From positions 457,950 to 471,507 of the forward strand of contig CP070700.1 of NCBI GenBank assembly GCA_020349865.1: 13,558 nucleotides of DNA. The letters run 5' to 3'. The first letter of the stretch is position 1. Each line of letters opens with the position of its first letter. Positions 6,388 to 13,040 of the stretch are shown in pieces. Made by a program: the position numbers and the translations under genes. Under the pieces are notes generated by a model. The model saw only the letters and a list, made by a program, of their open reading frames with translations, was not told the DNA's origin and searched no databases. The DNA is from Desulfobacteraceae bacterium (GTDB lineage: Bacteria > Desulfobacterota > DSM-4660 > Desulfatiglandales > Desulfatiglandaceae).

Positions 6388-6403
6388 TTGCATAGTTCTT
6401 GCA
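6388..6403 (+). promoter_or_regulatory. Weak sigma-54-like (-24/-12) promoter candidate
   Basis: The plus strand reads TTGCATAGTTCTTGCA. Compared with TGGCAC-N5-TTGCA, the -12 part is perfect and the spacing between the two dinucleotides is the required 10 bp. The -24 GG, however, is TG. It points toward the FHA gene about 190 bp downstream. No activator site was identified. Confidence 0.3.
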
Positions 6404-6523
6404 ACTAAAGGATTCATTTGAATATCGAGCGGAGCAAATGGAAAAGGCAGAAAGAACCCATGAATTCTTTGAAACCAAGCGGAATGGTGAAAAAAAGTTC
6501 ATTAAGGCAGTTTTTGTATAACA

Positions 6524-6549
6524 AAAGCGGCAACCAGGGATTCCGCTTT
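6524..6549 (+). promoter_or_regulatory. Leader hairpin AAAGCGG/CCGCTTT upstream of the FHA gene
   Basis: A perfect 7-bp stem (6524-6530 with 6543-6549) encloses a 12-nt loop, in otherwise AT-rich DNA 45 bp before the FHA start codon. No U-run follows, so it is not a standard terminator. It could affect mRNA stability or translation. It directly follows the stop of a 27-codon reading frame. Confidence 0.35.
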
Positions 6550-6594
6550 AAGACTCATGTTTTATAAACCGTAACGCAAGACGAGGTAAAGCTT

Positions 6595-7500
6595 ATGCCT
6601 AAAATACACATTAGAGATGAAGGCGCCGAAAAAGCGCTAACCTTTGACCTTGACGAGAAAACCGTGTTTATTGGCAGGTCCAAGTTAAGCGATATTCAAG
6701 TTAAGGATTTTACGGTTTCCCGAAAACACCTGAAGATTCTGCGAGAGGGAAAGATATTCCTTATCGAGGATTTGAACAGCACCAACGGGACGTATGTTAA
6801 CGGTGATCGTATTGAGCCAGGCCAAGCCGTGCCGGTAGACGAAAACGATACCGTTACCATAGGAAAAACCTTTCTGAATTTTGGTGGAACTCCTACGGTT
6901 GAGGCCTTGCCGAAAACAAGCGGATCGGGAATCCAGCTCCCCGAAGTAGAAATAGATGAAAGACAGCTAATGCCCAAAGAAACAGAACGGCGATCCCTAT
7001 CAAGCGAGAATTTGGAGTTCATTGAAAATACCTCAGATCTTTTGAAAAAAACATTAGATGTAAATGAAATTCTTGAGAAGATCTTAGGACATATTTTCGA
7101 TATCCTGCCAAGGGTTGATCGAGCTGCGATTGTCCTGTTTGAGGACAAACACGAGCAAATAAGACAGCTCATAGCCAGATCAAGGCGGGGCCAGTTAAGT
7201 GGGGCCTTCCAATATAGTAATGTTCTACTGAACCGGGTTAAAAGGGATCGCAAAGCCATTAAGGTATCCAACACATTTTATGAAACACCGGTTGAGCAAT
7301 CAGAGAAGACAGATTCATGGCAAGTCAGATCTGCACTGTGCGTGCCGATGTTCAAAAACGCACACATCCGCGGTGGAATATACTTGGAATCACCTCGGGG
7401 ATTTTATGACGGATTCCGAAAGGAAGACTATGTACTGCTCCACAAGATGAGTGACCTTGTCGGGGCCACCATAGAAAAGGCGAGCTTGCTTCTTAATTGA
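6595..7500 (+). CDS. FHA-GAF domain protein
   Basis: This 301-residue cytoplasmic signalling protein should bind phosphothreonine peptides through FHA and a small ligand or protein through GAF. The N-terminal FHA (about 1-98) has the key residues: FIGRSKLSDIQV (Gly27-Arg28-Ser29), VSRKHL (Ser42, His45) and LNSTNGTYVNG (Asn64-Gly65). After a linker of about 40 residues comes a GAF-like domain (about 140-300), running from DLLKKTLDVNEILEKIL through AAIVLF and SALCVPMF to GGIYLES. There is no output domain, so it is probably an adaptor. GAGG lies 8 nt before the ATG. The OmpA-like gene follows 123 bp downstream on the same strand and is probably co-transcribed, suggesting a link between Ser/Thr phosphorylation and the envelope. 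No kinase gene is in the window. Confidence 0.9.
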   Translation: MPKIHIRDEGAEKALTFDLDEKTVFIGRSKLSDIQVKDFTVSRKHLKILREGKIFLIEDLNSTNGTYVNGDRIEPGQAVPVDENDTVTIGKTFLNFGGTPTVEALPKTSGSGIQLPEVEIDERQLMPKETERRSLSSENLEFIENTSDLLKKTLDVNEILEKILGHIFDILPRVDRAAIVLFEDKHEQIRQLIARSRRGQLSGAFQYSNVLLNRVKRDRKAIKVSNTFYETPVEQSEKTDSWQVRSALCVPMFKNAHIRGGIYLESPRGFYDGFRKEDYVLLHKMSDLVGATIEKASLLLN

Positions 7501-7510
7501 AGCCCAAAGC

Positions 7511-7533
7511 AATATGTGTTATTATAACATATT
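7511..7533. repeat. Imperfect palindrome AATATGT...ACATATT between FHA and OmpA-like genes
   Basis: Arms AATATGT and ACATATT (7 bp, perfect) flank the near-symmetric GTTATTATA. It lies 10 bp after the FHA stop codon. No T-run follows, so it is a poor terminator and more likely an operator or an mRNA-processing stem. The call rests on symmetry alone. Confidence 0.35.
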
Positions 7534-7623
7534 AGAAATCAGGTGACTGGCGGATTCTTCAGAAAGACCGGCAAATGTATACCTCGTATTGATTAAAAAT
7601 CATTTAAAGAACAGGAGGTAACA

Positions 7624-8979
7624 ATGAAAAATATCGCCACTATAGTGTTGTCACTGGTCCTGGCTGCAGCAATCATCTCCGGATTAATCCTTTATGGGAA
7701 GTATTCTGATACAAAGGATGGCCTCCTCAATAGTGAGCAAAAGCTGTCTGAATCAACTGAAAAAGTTACTCAATTAAACCAAGAAATTGCTGCACTTAAC
7801 GATAAAATAAAGGAGAATACCGAACACTTAAGGGAATTGCAAAATGCCAAAGAACGCGCTGTAGAACTTGAGAATGCGATAAGCATGAAGGACCAAGGAC
7901 TTTCAGTGTTTAAGGAGAAGCTCCAGAATTTAACAAAGCAGTTTGACGAGGAAAAAAAGACTAATGAGGCGCTTAGGACTGAACTGTCATCCAGGGATAC
8001 CTTGGCAAAAGAGCTCCGGGAAAAGCTTGTGAGCGCTCAGTCAAGGATCACTTACCTGGAGGAGGAAATGGCGAAAGGCAATAATGTGATGCAAGGCCTT
8101 CAGCGTCATCTCTCTGACCTCAAAGCCGTAAAGGCTACGGCCGATACACAGATGGAACAGTTGAAATCGACATATGACGCCAATCTCAAGGACTTGGAGG
8201 GTGCCAGAGAGCGCATTTCCAAACTTGAAAATTCCATAAGTATGAAGGATCAAAGGCTTTCAGAATATGAAGAGAAGCTCCTTGATTTAGAAAAGCAATT
8301 TGAGGAAGAAAAAAAGATTAAGGCTGCCCTTGAGACTGAACTGTCATCCAGGGATACCTTGGCAAAAGGGTTCCGGGAAAAGCTTACAAGCGCTCAATCC
8401 AGGATTACTTACCTTGAGGATGAAATTGCGAAAGGCAAGGATCTGATGCAAGGCCTTCAACGTCATCTCTCTGAGCTTAAAGGAGAAAAGTACACGGCCG
8501 AGACCAAGATCGGCCAGTTGAAATCCACGTATGAGGAGCTTGTCTCCGATCTCAAAAAGCAGATTGAAAATCAGGAGGTGGCCATCAAGACATTTGAAGA
8601 AAAGATCTCCGTCACTTTTGTGGATCGCATTGTCTTTGAATTTGGTAAGGCGAAAATCAGTCCCACGGGGAGAGAGGTCTTAGGGAAAATCGGTAAGACA
8701 CTGAGAAATGTTCAGGGCAAGCAAATCCGGATCGTAGGACATACTGACAATATCCCTATTCTGCCAGAGTATCGATACAAGTTCCCGTCAAACTGGGAGC
8801 TTTCTGCCGCCCGTGCCGCCTCAGTGGTAAATCATTTGCAAAATGAACTGGGCCTTGATCCTGCAAACCTGGAGGCCGTGGGCCGTTCCTTTTATGAGCC
8901 AATTGCCAGCAATGAAACAGCGGAAGGACGTGCCCAGAACAGGCGGGTCAATATTATCATTGCACCAAAAGTAGAATAG
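7624..8979 (+). CDS. Membrane-anchored coiled-coil protein with OmpA/MotB-like C-terminal domain
   Basis: This 451-residue envelope protein has an N-terminal hydrophobic segment (about 4-24, IATIVLSLVLAAAIISGLILY) that is probably an uncleaved inner-membrane anchor. A coiled coil of some 300 residues follows. The peptidoglycan-binding OmpA domain is at about 331-449: FVDRIVFEFGKAKISPTG, VGHTDNIPI with Asp375, LSAARAASVV with Arg397, and RAQNRRVNIIIAP. The Asp and Arg are the residues that hold meso-diaminopimelate in this family. It is closer to MotB-type than to outer-membrane OmpA, but no PomA/MotA partner or plug is seen. The coiled coil contains a tandem duplication of about 119 residues. 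AGGAGGT precedes the ATG by 4 nt, a strong ribosome binding site. It probably tethers the membrane to the cell wall. The upstream FHA-GAF gene may act in the same process. Confidence 0.88.
   Translation: MKNIATIVLSLVLAAAIISGLILYGKYSDTKDGLLNSEQKLSESTEKVTQLNQEIAALNDKIKENTEHLRELQNAKERAVELENAISMKDQGLSVFKEKLQNLTKQFDEEKKTNEALRTELSSRDTLAKELREKLVSAQSRITYLEEEMAKGNNVMQGLQRHLSDLKAVKATADTQMEQLKSTYDANLKDLEGARERISKLENSISMKDQRLSEYEEKLLDLEKQFEEEKKIKAALETELSSRDTLAKGFREKLTSAQSRITYLEDEIAKGKDLMQGLQRHLSELKGEKYTAETKIGQLKSTYEELVSDLKKQIENQEVAIKTFEEKISVTFVDRIVFEFGKAKISPTGREVLGKIGKTLRNVQGKQIRIVGHTDNIPILPEYRYKFPSNWELSAARAASVVNHLQNELGLDPANLEAVGRSFYEPIASNETAEGRAQNRRVNIIIAPKVE
7867..8571 (+). repeat. Intragenic tandem duplication (357-bp period) in the coiled coil
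   Basis: Residues 82-200 and 201-316 of the OmpA-like protein align end to end, starting LENAISMKDQ and LENSISMKDQ. The DNA is also very similar: the CTGTCATCCAGGGATACC segments start 357 bp apart and stretches such as GATGCAAGGCCTTCA are identical. This points to a fairly recent duplication. An unchanged heptad register would lengthen the periplasmic rod. Confidence 0.85.
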
Positions 8980-9004
8980 GTCTACGGACTGGCTAAATAC
9001 TTTC

Positions 9005-10105
9005 TCAGGCGCAATAAAGAGTTTCTCCATGTTTTAAGTCTACAAGACGATCCAAAAGCCCCTCCTTTTCTAATTCTCTCCGGAGATCAATGGGCGGAAA
9101 ATGAACCGGCTCGTCGCCTAAACGAAAAGTTCCCCAGTGAACAATGAGGAGTTGCCTGGCGCGAAGTTCCCGAAAGGCCCGCACCGTTTCACGGGGGTTT
9201 ATGTGACTTGTAGCCATGAACCAGCGCGGTTCATAGGCCCCTAAGTTGAATACAGCAAGGTCAATGGAGTATTCTTCACCGATCTCACGGAAACCCTCAA
9301 AATAAGCGGTATCTCCGGAAATGAAGATAGTGGTTCCATTGGCGGTCTTGACCAGGAATGAGCCCCATAAAGACCGGTTGGGTCCAACTAAGGGGTTCCT
9401 CATGGTCCAGTGATTGCAAGGAAGCAGCGTGATTTCCAGTTTGGCGTCCTTAAAGGTATCAAACCAGTCCATCTGGGTGCGTAGATTTATTTCCAGGCCA
9501 TTAAAAACTTTATGGTAACCCAGCGGCGTAATTACATGGGTTTTTTTTCCGAGAGCAGCAAGGGAAGGCTTATCCAGGTGGTCGTAATGTCCGTGTGTGA
9601 TCAGGACATGATCAGGCAGGGGCATATCTTTTATGTCAAAGGCAAGAGGGGTAAAATCCTTAAACAGCAAGGAGAGGCCGAAAAAAACCGGATCCACTAA
9701 GATATAGGTATCAACATCCTTTATCATCACACTGGCATGCTTGATAAAGGTGACAGAAAGGCCCTTGCTGCGATTTATGGGTTCCCAATCAATAGAGACA
9801 GGGCTCACACGCTCCTCATTGTAAAAGGCCTTGAAATGGTTTCCGGAAAAGAGCTTCCACTTTATCATCTGCCAAGGATTTCTGAAATCCACACTACTAA
9901 AGGGGTTTACAAAATGGTCATTACCATGATGAATTTTTTTGAGGGCGATTTCCCTGAGGCTGAGACTATGAGGTTGAGTTTCGATAGCATTTTCCTTTTG
10001 CCGGGCATTGGCTGATTTAAGACATGAAGCAGTGGGAAGAAGACAAAACATGAAAGCCATTTTGCTCCCTGTAAGAAGTTTCTTGATAAAAAGGCGACGT
10101 GTCAT
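9005..10105 (-). CDS. Exported metallo-beta-lactamase-fold hydrolase (NAPE-PLD/UlaG-like)
   Basis: This 366-residue protein has a complete metal site: HGHYDH (171-176), His232 in PCNHWT, Asp265 in ISGDT, and late histidines in TSHINP (301) and VHWGTF (323). The CNHWT segment and the SLWGSFLVK part fit the branch that includes N-acyl-phosphatidylethanolamine phospholipase D and UlaG-like lactonases, so a phosphodiester or lactone substrate is likely but cannot be fixed. The N-terminus MTRRLFIKKLLTG matches the Tat consensus (S/T-R-R-x-F-L-K). The hydrophobic stretch ends at LPTASC (Cys28), a possible lipobox with a non-ideal Thr, so a Tat-exported periplasmic enzyme or lipoprotein is inferred. 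The ribosome binding site is weak. It converges with the OmpA-like gene, leaving only 25 bp and no clear terminator. Confidence 0.87.
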   Translation of the reverse strand: MTRRLFIKKLLTGSKMAFMFCLLPTASCLKSANARQKENAIETQPHSLSLREIALKKIHHGNDHFVNPFSSVDFRNPWQMIKWKLFSGNHFKAFYNEERVSPVSIDWEPINRSKGLSVTFIKHASVMIKDVDTYILVDPVFFGLSLLFKDFTPLAFDIKDMPLPDHVLITHGHYDHLDKPSLAALGKKTHVITPLGYHKVFNGLEINLRTQMDWFDTFKDAKLEITLLPCNHWTMRNPLVGPNRSLWGSFLVKTANGTTIFISGDTAYFEGFREIGEEYSIDLAVFNLGAYEPRWFMATSHINPRETVRAFRELRARQLLIVHWGTFRLGDEPVHFPPIDLRRELEKEGLLDRLVDLKHGETLYCA

Positions 10106-10123
10106 GGCGCGATAACCCAGTGA

Positions 10124-10361
10124 TGATGTTCTCGTAAAAAGCCATATAACCGGTCATTGCGATGTGCGATATGTCTCGCCTGTCATTGCGAGGCTGACCA
10201 AGGAAGCCGAACCAATCTCGTTGTCCAATGGATTGCTTTTTCTTAGAAATACTTTGCTCGGAACAGGCTCAGCAATCTCCTGATTTCAACCAATTACACC
10301 AACTGAGATTGCTTCGCTTCGCTCGCAATGACATCAGTGGGGACTTTTTGCGAAACCATCA
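10124..10361. mobile_element. Nested inverted-repeat (MITE-like) intergenic element
   Basis: The outer arms are TGATGTTCTCGTAAAAAG (from 10124) and the complement of CTTTTTGCGAAACCATCA (ending 10361). They match at 15 of 18 positions. Inside lies a second, perfect pair: TGTCATTGCGAG at 10181 and CTCGCAATGACA ending at 10333. Further inward come the CAATCTC and GAGATTG halves. The GTCATTGCGAG...GAAGCAATCTC pattern is a well-known dispersed bacterial intergenic repeat, and an extra copy, GGTCATTGCGA, sits at 10152. The element fills almost the whole gap between the methyltransferase stop and the hydrolase start, and has no coding content. Confidence 0.75.
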
Positions 10362-10363
10362 AG

Positions 10364-10894
10364 TTACTCTTTTTCCAAAAAACTATAAGTTCTTTTCCCC
10401 TTTTTTGAAAGCCCAAAAAGCCCCCCTTCTGTAAACTTGGATATGATATCATTTTCTTTCATATGATGATCACTAAAGGACAGTATTCCGTTTGGCTTCA
10501 ACACACGATGTAACTCTTTCAGTACCGCGTTTGGATCACTAAGGTTGTGAAAGGTGTCATATAACAAAATAATATCCAGGCTGTTATCCTGCAATCCGGT
10601 TTTGCAATCGGAGCAGATCGTCTCCACATTTGCAAGCTGGTTTTTGGAGGCGATTTTTTGAACCCTCTTGACTGCGAGGGGATTGATGTCCAATGCATAG
10701 ACCCTCCCTGATTTCCCCACCATTTCCGAGGCAGGGACCACATAACCGCCCGGACCACAGCCGTAGTCGAGCACATGATCGCCCGGCTTTATTCCCGCTT
10801 CCATAAGTATATTCTTTCGTGGACGAAAAAGATCCCGTATCATAAAGACGAAACACATGCCTTTGAACATTATCGTACGCATCGGTTTATCCAT
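10364..10894 (-). CDS. Class I SAM-dependent methyltransferase
   Basis: The 176-residue protein has the Rossmann SAM site HVLDYGCGPGGYVVP (40-54), followed by acidic Asp69 (VYALDINP) at the end of strand 2. A motif IV-like segment, LDIILLYDTFHNL (106-118), and the post-motif LKELHRVLKPNGILSFSDHH (125-144) complete it. This is the Methyltransf_11/UbiE-like layout. The acceptor cannot be predicted; the short C-terminus suggests a small-molecule substrate. The ATG overlaps the end of the membrane-protein gene by 8 nt with no strong ribosome binding site, so it is probably translated by coupling. It is the last gene of the flavodoxin operon before the inverted-repeat element. MRTIMF and later Met codons are possible alternative starts. 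Confidence 0.9.
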   Translation of the reverse strand: MDKPMRTIMFKGMCFVFMIRDLFRPRKNILMEAGIKPGDHVLDYGCGPGGYVVPASEMVGKSGRVYALDINPLAVKRVQKIASKNQLANVETICSDCKTGLQDNSLDIILLYDTFHNLSDPNAVLKELHRVLKPNGILSFSDHHMKENDIISKFTEGGLFGLSKKGKRTYSFLEKE

Positions 10895-11225
10895 TATGTT
10901 TCAGGGGAGAGCCAAAAGCAATGCTCATTTCAAACATGCCAATAAGCCATAATACGACAAATGAAGCCCCGTAGCGAAGACCTTTTAATAATTTTTTTCC
11001 GGGCAATTTGTCCTGAATGAAGACAAAAACAAGTGCCAACGCCCAAAAAGTTATAAAAAAAAGAACTATGACTGCTGGTTGAAATACACCACATTCAATA
11101 ATAAAACTTTTAGGACCATTATAATCATATAAAGGCGTCCATAATGCATGAATTATCGTAGCAAAAAGCGAGCAAAAAAGGACAACGGCATTAATTTTCC
11201 AAAAATGCGTTTTTAGTGTTCTCAT
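10887..11225 (-). CDS. Small membrane protein of unknown function, possibly C-terminally shortened
   Basis: This is a 112-residue protein with three predicted membrane helices: about 12-30 (INAVVLFCSLFATIIHALW), 48-70 (QPAVIVLFFITFWALALVFVFIQ) and 86-106 (ASFVVLWLIGMFEMSIAFG). Between them lie HALWTPLYDYNG and the basic loop KLPGKKLLKGLRYG. I do not recognise a named family. It stops abruptly after GSPLKHNG, where a fourth helix might be expected, so a shortened C-terminus is possible. GGAGGT lies 8 nt before the ATG. It sits 35 nt after the flavodoxin-like gene and overlaps the methyltransferase, so the three are probably one transcript. Confidence 0.75.
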   Translation of the reverse strand: MRTLKTHFWKINAVVLFCSLFATIIHALWTPLYDYNGPKSFIIECGVFQPAVIVLFFITFWALALVFVFIQDKLPGKKLLKGLRYGASFVVLWLIGMFEMSIAFGSPLKHNG

Positions 11226-11260
11226 TGTCAGTTACCTCCATAATATTATTGCAGTCTTCC

Positions 11261-11947
11261 CTAAACACTTAAAATCTTTGAACTCACGCCTTCGGCCCAG
11301 GAGCGGATGGCATCCCAATTGCGATGGTCGCCTTCCGGCACTCCCTTTTTCTTTATTTTCGACTTCATAATCATCCGCACCATAATGGAGAGCTTGCCAT
11401 AGTCCAGAACTCCCGCAAAGAACCCCATGTCCACCGGCTTAACCTGTGGGACCGCATCAAGCACCGGGTCTAAATAGGATCCCGCTATGCGTCGGGTTGT
11501 GTCGTTTGATTTGTACAAAGTTAGACACGTAAGAAAGTAGGCCACGGGCATCTGGCTCAGCACCTTTTGGTTATCTTCCACAAACCTCATGGCCTCGGGC
11601 AACCACTTACTGCTGTGAATAGCACTGCCAATAATCGCTGCTTGATATGAAGACAAGTCCCTTACGTTTTCCGCAAGGCGAACGTCTACAGCCGTTCCAC
11701 TGTCGCACATCACCTGCCCGATGGCCTCTGCAACCTCGCCCGTAGACCCGCAACAACTGGCATAGGCGATTAAGACTCTGCAGCCCTTTTCTTTTTCAAC
11801 TCCACAGCTTGATGCGGGAAAACTGACTTTTGCAGCCCGGACCGGTTGGGGAGACAACACTCCATTGCCTAATGCTATCAAGCCGATAGCCCCTCCCGTC
11901 AACAGTGCGCTCTCAACAACAAACTCTCTTCTTGTTATGTTCTTCAT
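11261..11947 (-). CDS. Tat-exported flavodoxin-fold (HemG-like) protein
   Basis: This 228-residue protein has a twin-arginine signal, NITRREFVVESALLTGG, followed by a hydrophobic stretch and a likely cut after PVRAA (about 39). The mature part is flavodoxin-like. The FMN phosphate loop is LIAYASCCGSTGEVAEAIG (59-77), then YQAAIIGSAIHSSKWLP (101-117) and MPVAYFLTCLTL. Later segments GVLDYGKLSIMVRMIMK and GDHRNWDAIRSWAEG resemble the flavodoxin-type protoporphyrinogen oxidase family (HemG/Flavodoxin_5). Tat export fits a protein that binds FMN before transport. HemG itself acts on the cytoplasmic face, so a haem role here is only a guess. GGAGGG lies 7 nt before the ATG. It heads the operon with the membrane protein and methyltransferase, and a phased GTAAA array lies upstream. 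Confidence 0.85.
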   Translation of the reverse strand: MKNITRREFVVESALLTGGAIGLIALGNGVLSPQPVRAAKVSFPASSCGVEKEKGCRVLIAYASCCGSTGEVAEAIGQVMCDSGTAVDVRLAENVRDLSSYQAAIIGSAIHSSKWLPEAMRFVEDNQKVLSQMPVAYFLTCLTLYKSNDTTRRIAGSYLDPVLDAVPQVKPVDMGFFAGVLDYGKLSIMVRMIMKSKIKKKGVPEGDHRNWDAIRSWAEGVSSKILSV

Positions 11948-12063
11948 GATCTTACCCTCCTTCGTAATTTTTCTGATAATAATTTACAGAAAGATTTCGT
12001 TCCCTTTCATTTGATGGTATATGGTTTTTTCGTTTAATGTGGGGGGTAGAATAACAGGAAGTT

Positions 12064-12121
12064 GTAAAGAATGTTTTTTAGGGTTGTAAAAGAATGCAAA
12101 AGAAATGTAAAAAAATGTAAA
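12064..12121. promoter_or_regulatory. Helically phased GTAAA half-site array (CpxR/OmpR-type operator candidate)
   Basis: On the plus strand GTAAA occurs at 12064, 12086, 12107 and 12117, and GCAAA at 12096. The steps are 22, 10, 11 and 10 bp, all whole helical turns. The last pair is exactly GTAAA-N5-GTAAA, the published CpxR box of enterobacteria, and OmpR/PhoB-type regulators in general bind such direct repeats. The array lies about 117-174 bp upstream of the Tat flavodoxin start and downstream of the TPR gene. No CpxR gene is in the window, so the binding protein is unknown. Confidence 0.5.
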
Positions 12122-12209
12122 AAGGCGAGATGGTTAAAACTATTGAAGTCATAATATCGGCTGAGGGAATAAGATAGGTTTGCTGGCAGGTCCGATGGTA
12201 ACGGGTAAG

Positions 12210-13040
12210 TTATCTATCATGCATCTCCTGCCCGGTCTTTTGCCATTTTTTTAATGTTGCGGCGACCTTATTTTTTATAACAGCATCCTCAGCAACACCT
12301 TCCACAATACGGTCTGCTTTCAGGATCTGTTTCATTAAACCTATTGCCCGTTCCTTTTGCCCCTTCTTGTAAAGAGCTTCAGCTAAATACTGTTTTGTAA
12401 ACAGGTTTTGGGGTGCTATTCTATACGCCTTTTCAAACAACTTTATTGCTTCATCGTTTGATGGCCATCCTAAGATAAAAGGTATTTTAGGCGCCTTATA
12501 ATGGAGCCTCCCAAATATGCGATAACCGGCAGCTTCATCAAAATATTCATCAAGTTCGATGACTTTTTCACAATGGTATCGCATCTTTTTTGCGACCCCT
12601 TGTCGTGCAGCCTGAAAAATCCCATACTCTTCTCCCCAAACGCCCCAGATGATGGCCACCCATAAATGAATCCCAACAGATTCGGAAAATTCCTTTAGTC
12701 CTACAGGGCCTATGTCCTTTCCCAGGTCATAGATTTTTTTCTTGGTTTCACTGTCAGATGTCGCATAATAGCCTTTAAAGTGATAGGCGCGGATTAATTT
12801 CCATATGGCTTCCTGTTTTTGAGACCCAGATGTGGTTTCAACGACTTTTTTGTAGAGCACAATTGCTTTGTCAATATTGTTATTGTCTGCAAGCAGTGTC
12901 TCTGTGTTAAATCCGGTCCCCCTTTGCGCATATAAAACGTCTGCTTCATCCATGAAATTACCTGCAAATGATTTATTCAAAGATCCCATAACCAAGGTCA
13001 ACCCTGTAACCAACGAAATAACAAAAATTAATCGCTTCAT
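12210..13040 (-). CDS. Exported tetratricopeptide-repeat protein (TatT-like)
   Basis: This 276-residue protein has a Sec signal peptide (MKRLIFVISLVTGLTLVMGSLNKSFAG, cut near 26-27). The helical mature part begins with one TPR-like helix pair (IDKAIVLYKKVVE...SQKQEAIWKLIRAYHFKG). A large middle region has HLWVAIIWGVWGEEYGIFQAARQGVAKKM. C-terminal TPR units follow: EAAGYRIFGRLHYKAPKIPF, then NDEAIKLFEKAYRIAPQNLFTKQYLAEALYKKGQKERAIGLMKQIL. The layout resembles TatT-type periplasmic TPR proteins, some of which partner TRAP transporters, but no transporter is nearby, so only a scaffold role is inferred. GGAGGA lies 4 nt before the ATG. The ATG directly follows the stop of the DUF2867-like gene (TAAATG), so the two are coupled. 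Confidence 0.85.
   Translation of the reverse strand: MKRLIFVISLVTGLTLVMGSLNKSFAGNFMDEADVLYAQRGTGFNTETLLADNNNIDKAIVLYKKVVETTSGSQKQEAIWKLIRAYHFKGYYATSDSETKKKIYDLGKDIGPVGLKEFSESVGIHLWVAIIWGVWGEEYGIFQAARQGVAKKMRYHCEKVIELDEYFDEAAGYRIFGRLHYKAPKIPFILGWPSNDEAIKLFEKAYRIAPQNLFTKQYLAEALYKKGQKERAIGLMKQILKADRIVEGVAEDAVIKNKVAATLKKWQKTGQEMHDR

Larger units (their letters stand above)
6114..6594. other. AT-rich noncoding leader region before the FHA gene
   Basis: No convincing protein gene is seen in these 480 bases. The only longer reading frame (minus, 6417-6229) is AT-rich and has no ribosome binding site or recognisable domain. The stretch holds a small inverted repeat (GATGAT, 6200-6205, and ATCATC, 6215-6220), a weak sigma-54-like element (6388-6403), a 27-codon plus-strand frame (6438-6521) and a GC-rich stem (6524-6549). 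A long regulated leader for the FHA gene is a reasonable reading. Confidence 0.5.

Noticed and set aside
6229..6417. Minus-strand 62-codon frame containing a KCYGC pair of cysteines
   Set aside because: AT-rich DNA, no ribosome binding site and no family match. One CxxC is not enough.
6438..6521. 27-codon frame as a real small protein gene
   Set aside because: The GGAG is only 3 nt from the ATG and conservation cannot be checked. It is kept only as part of the leader hypothesis.
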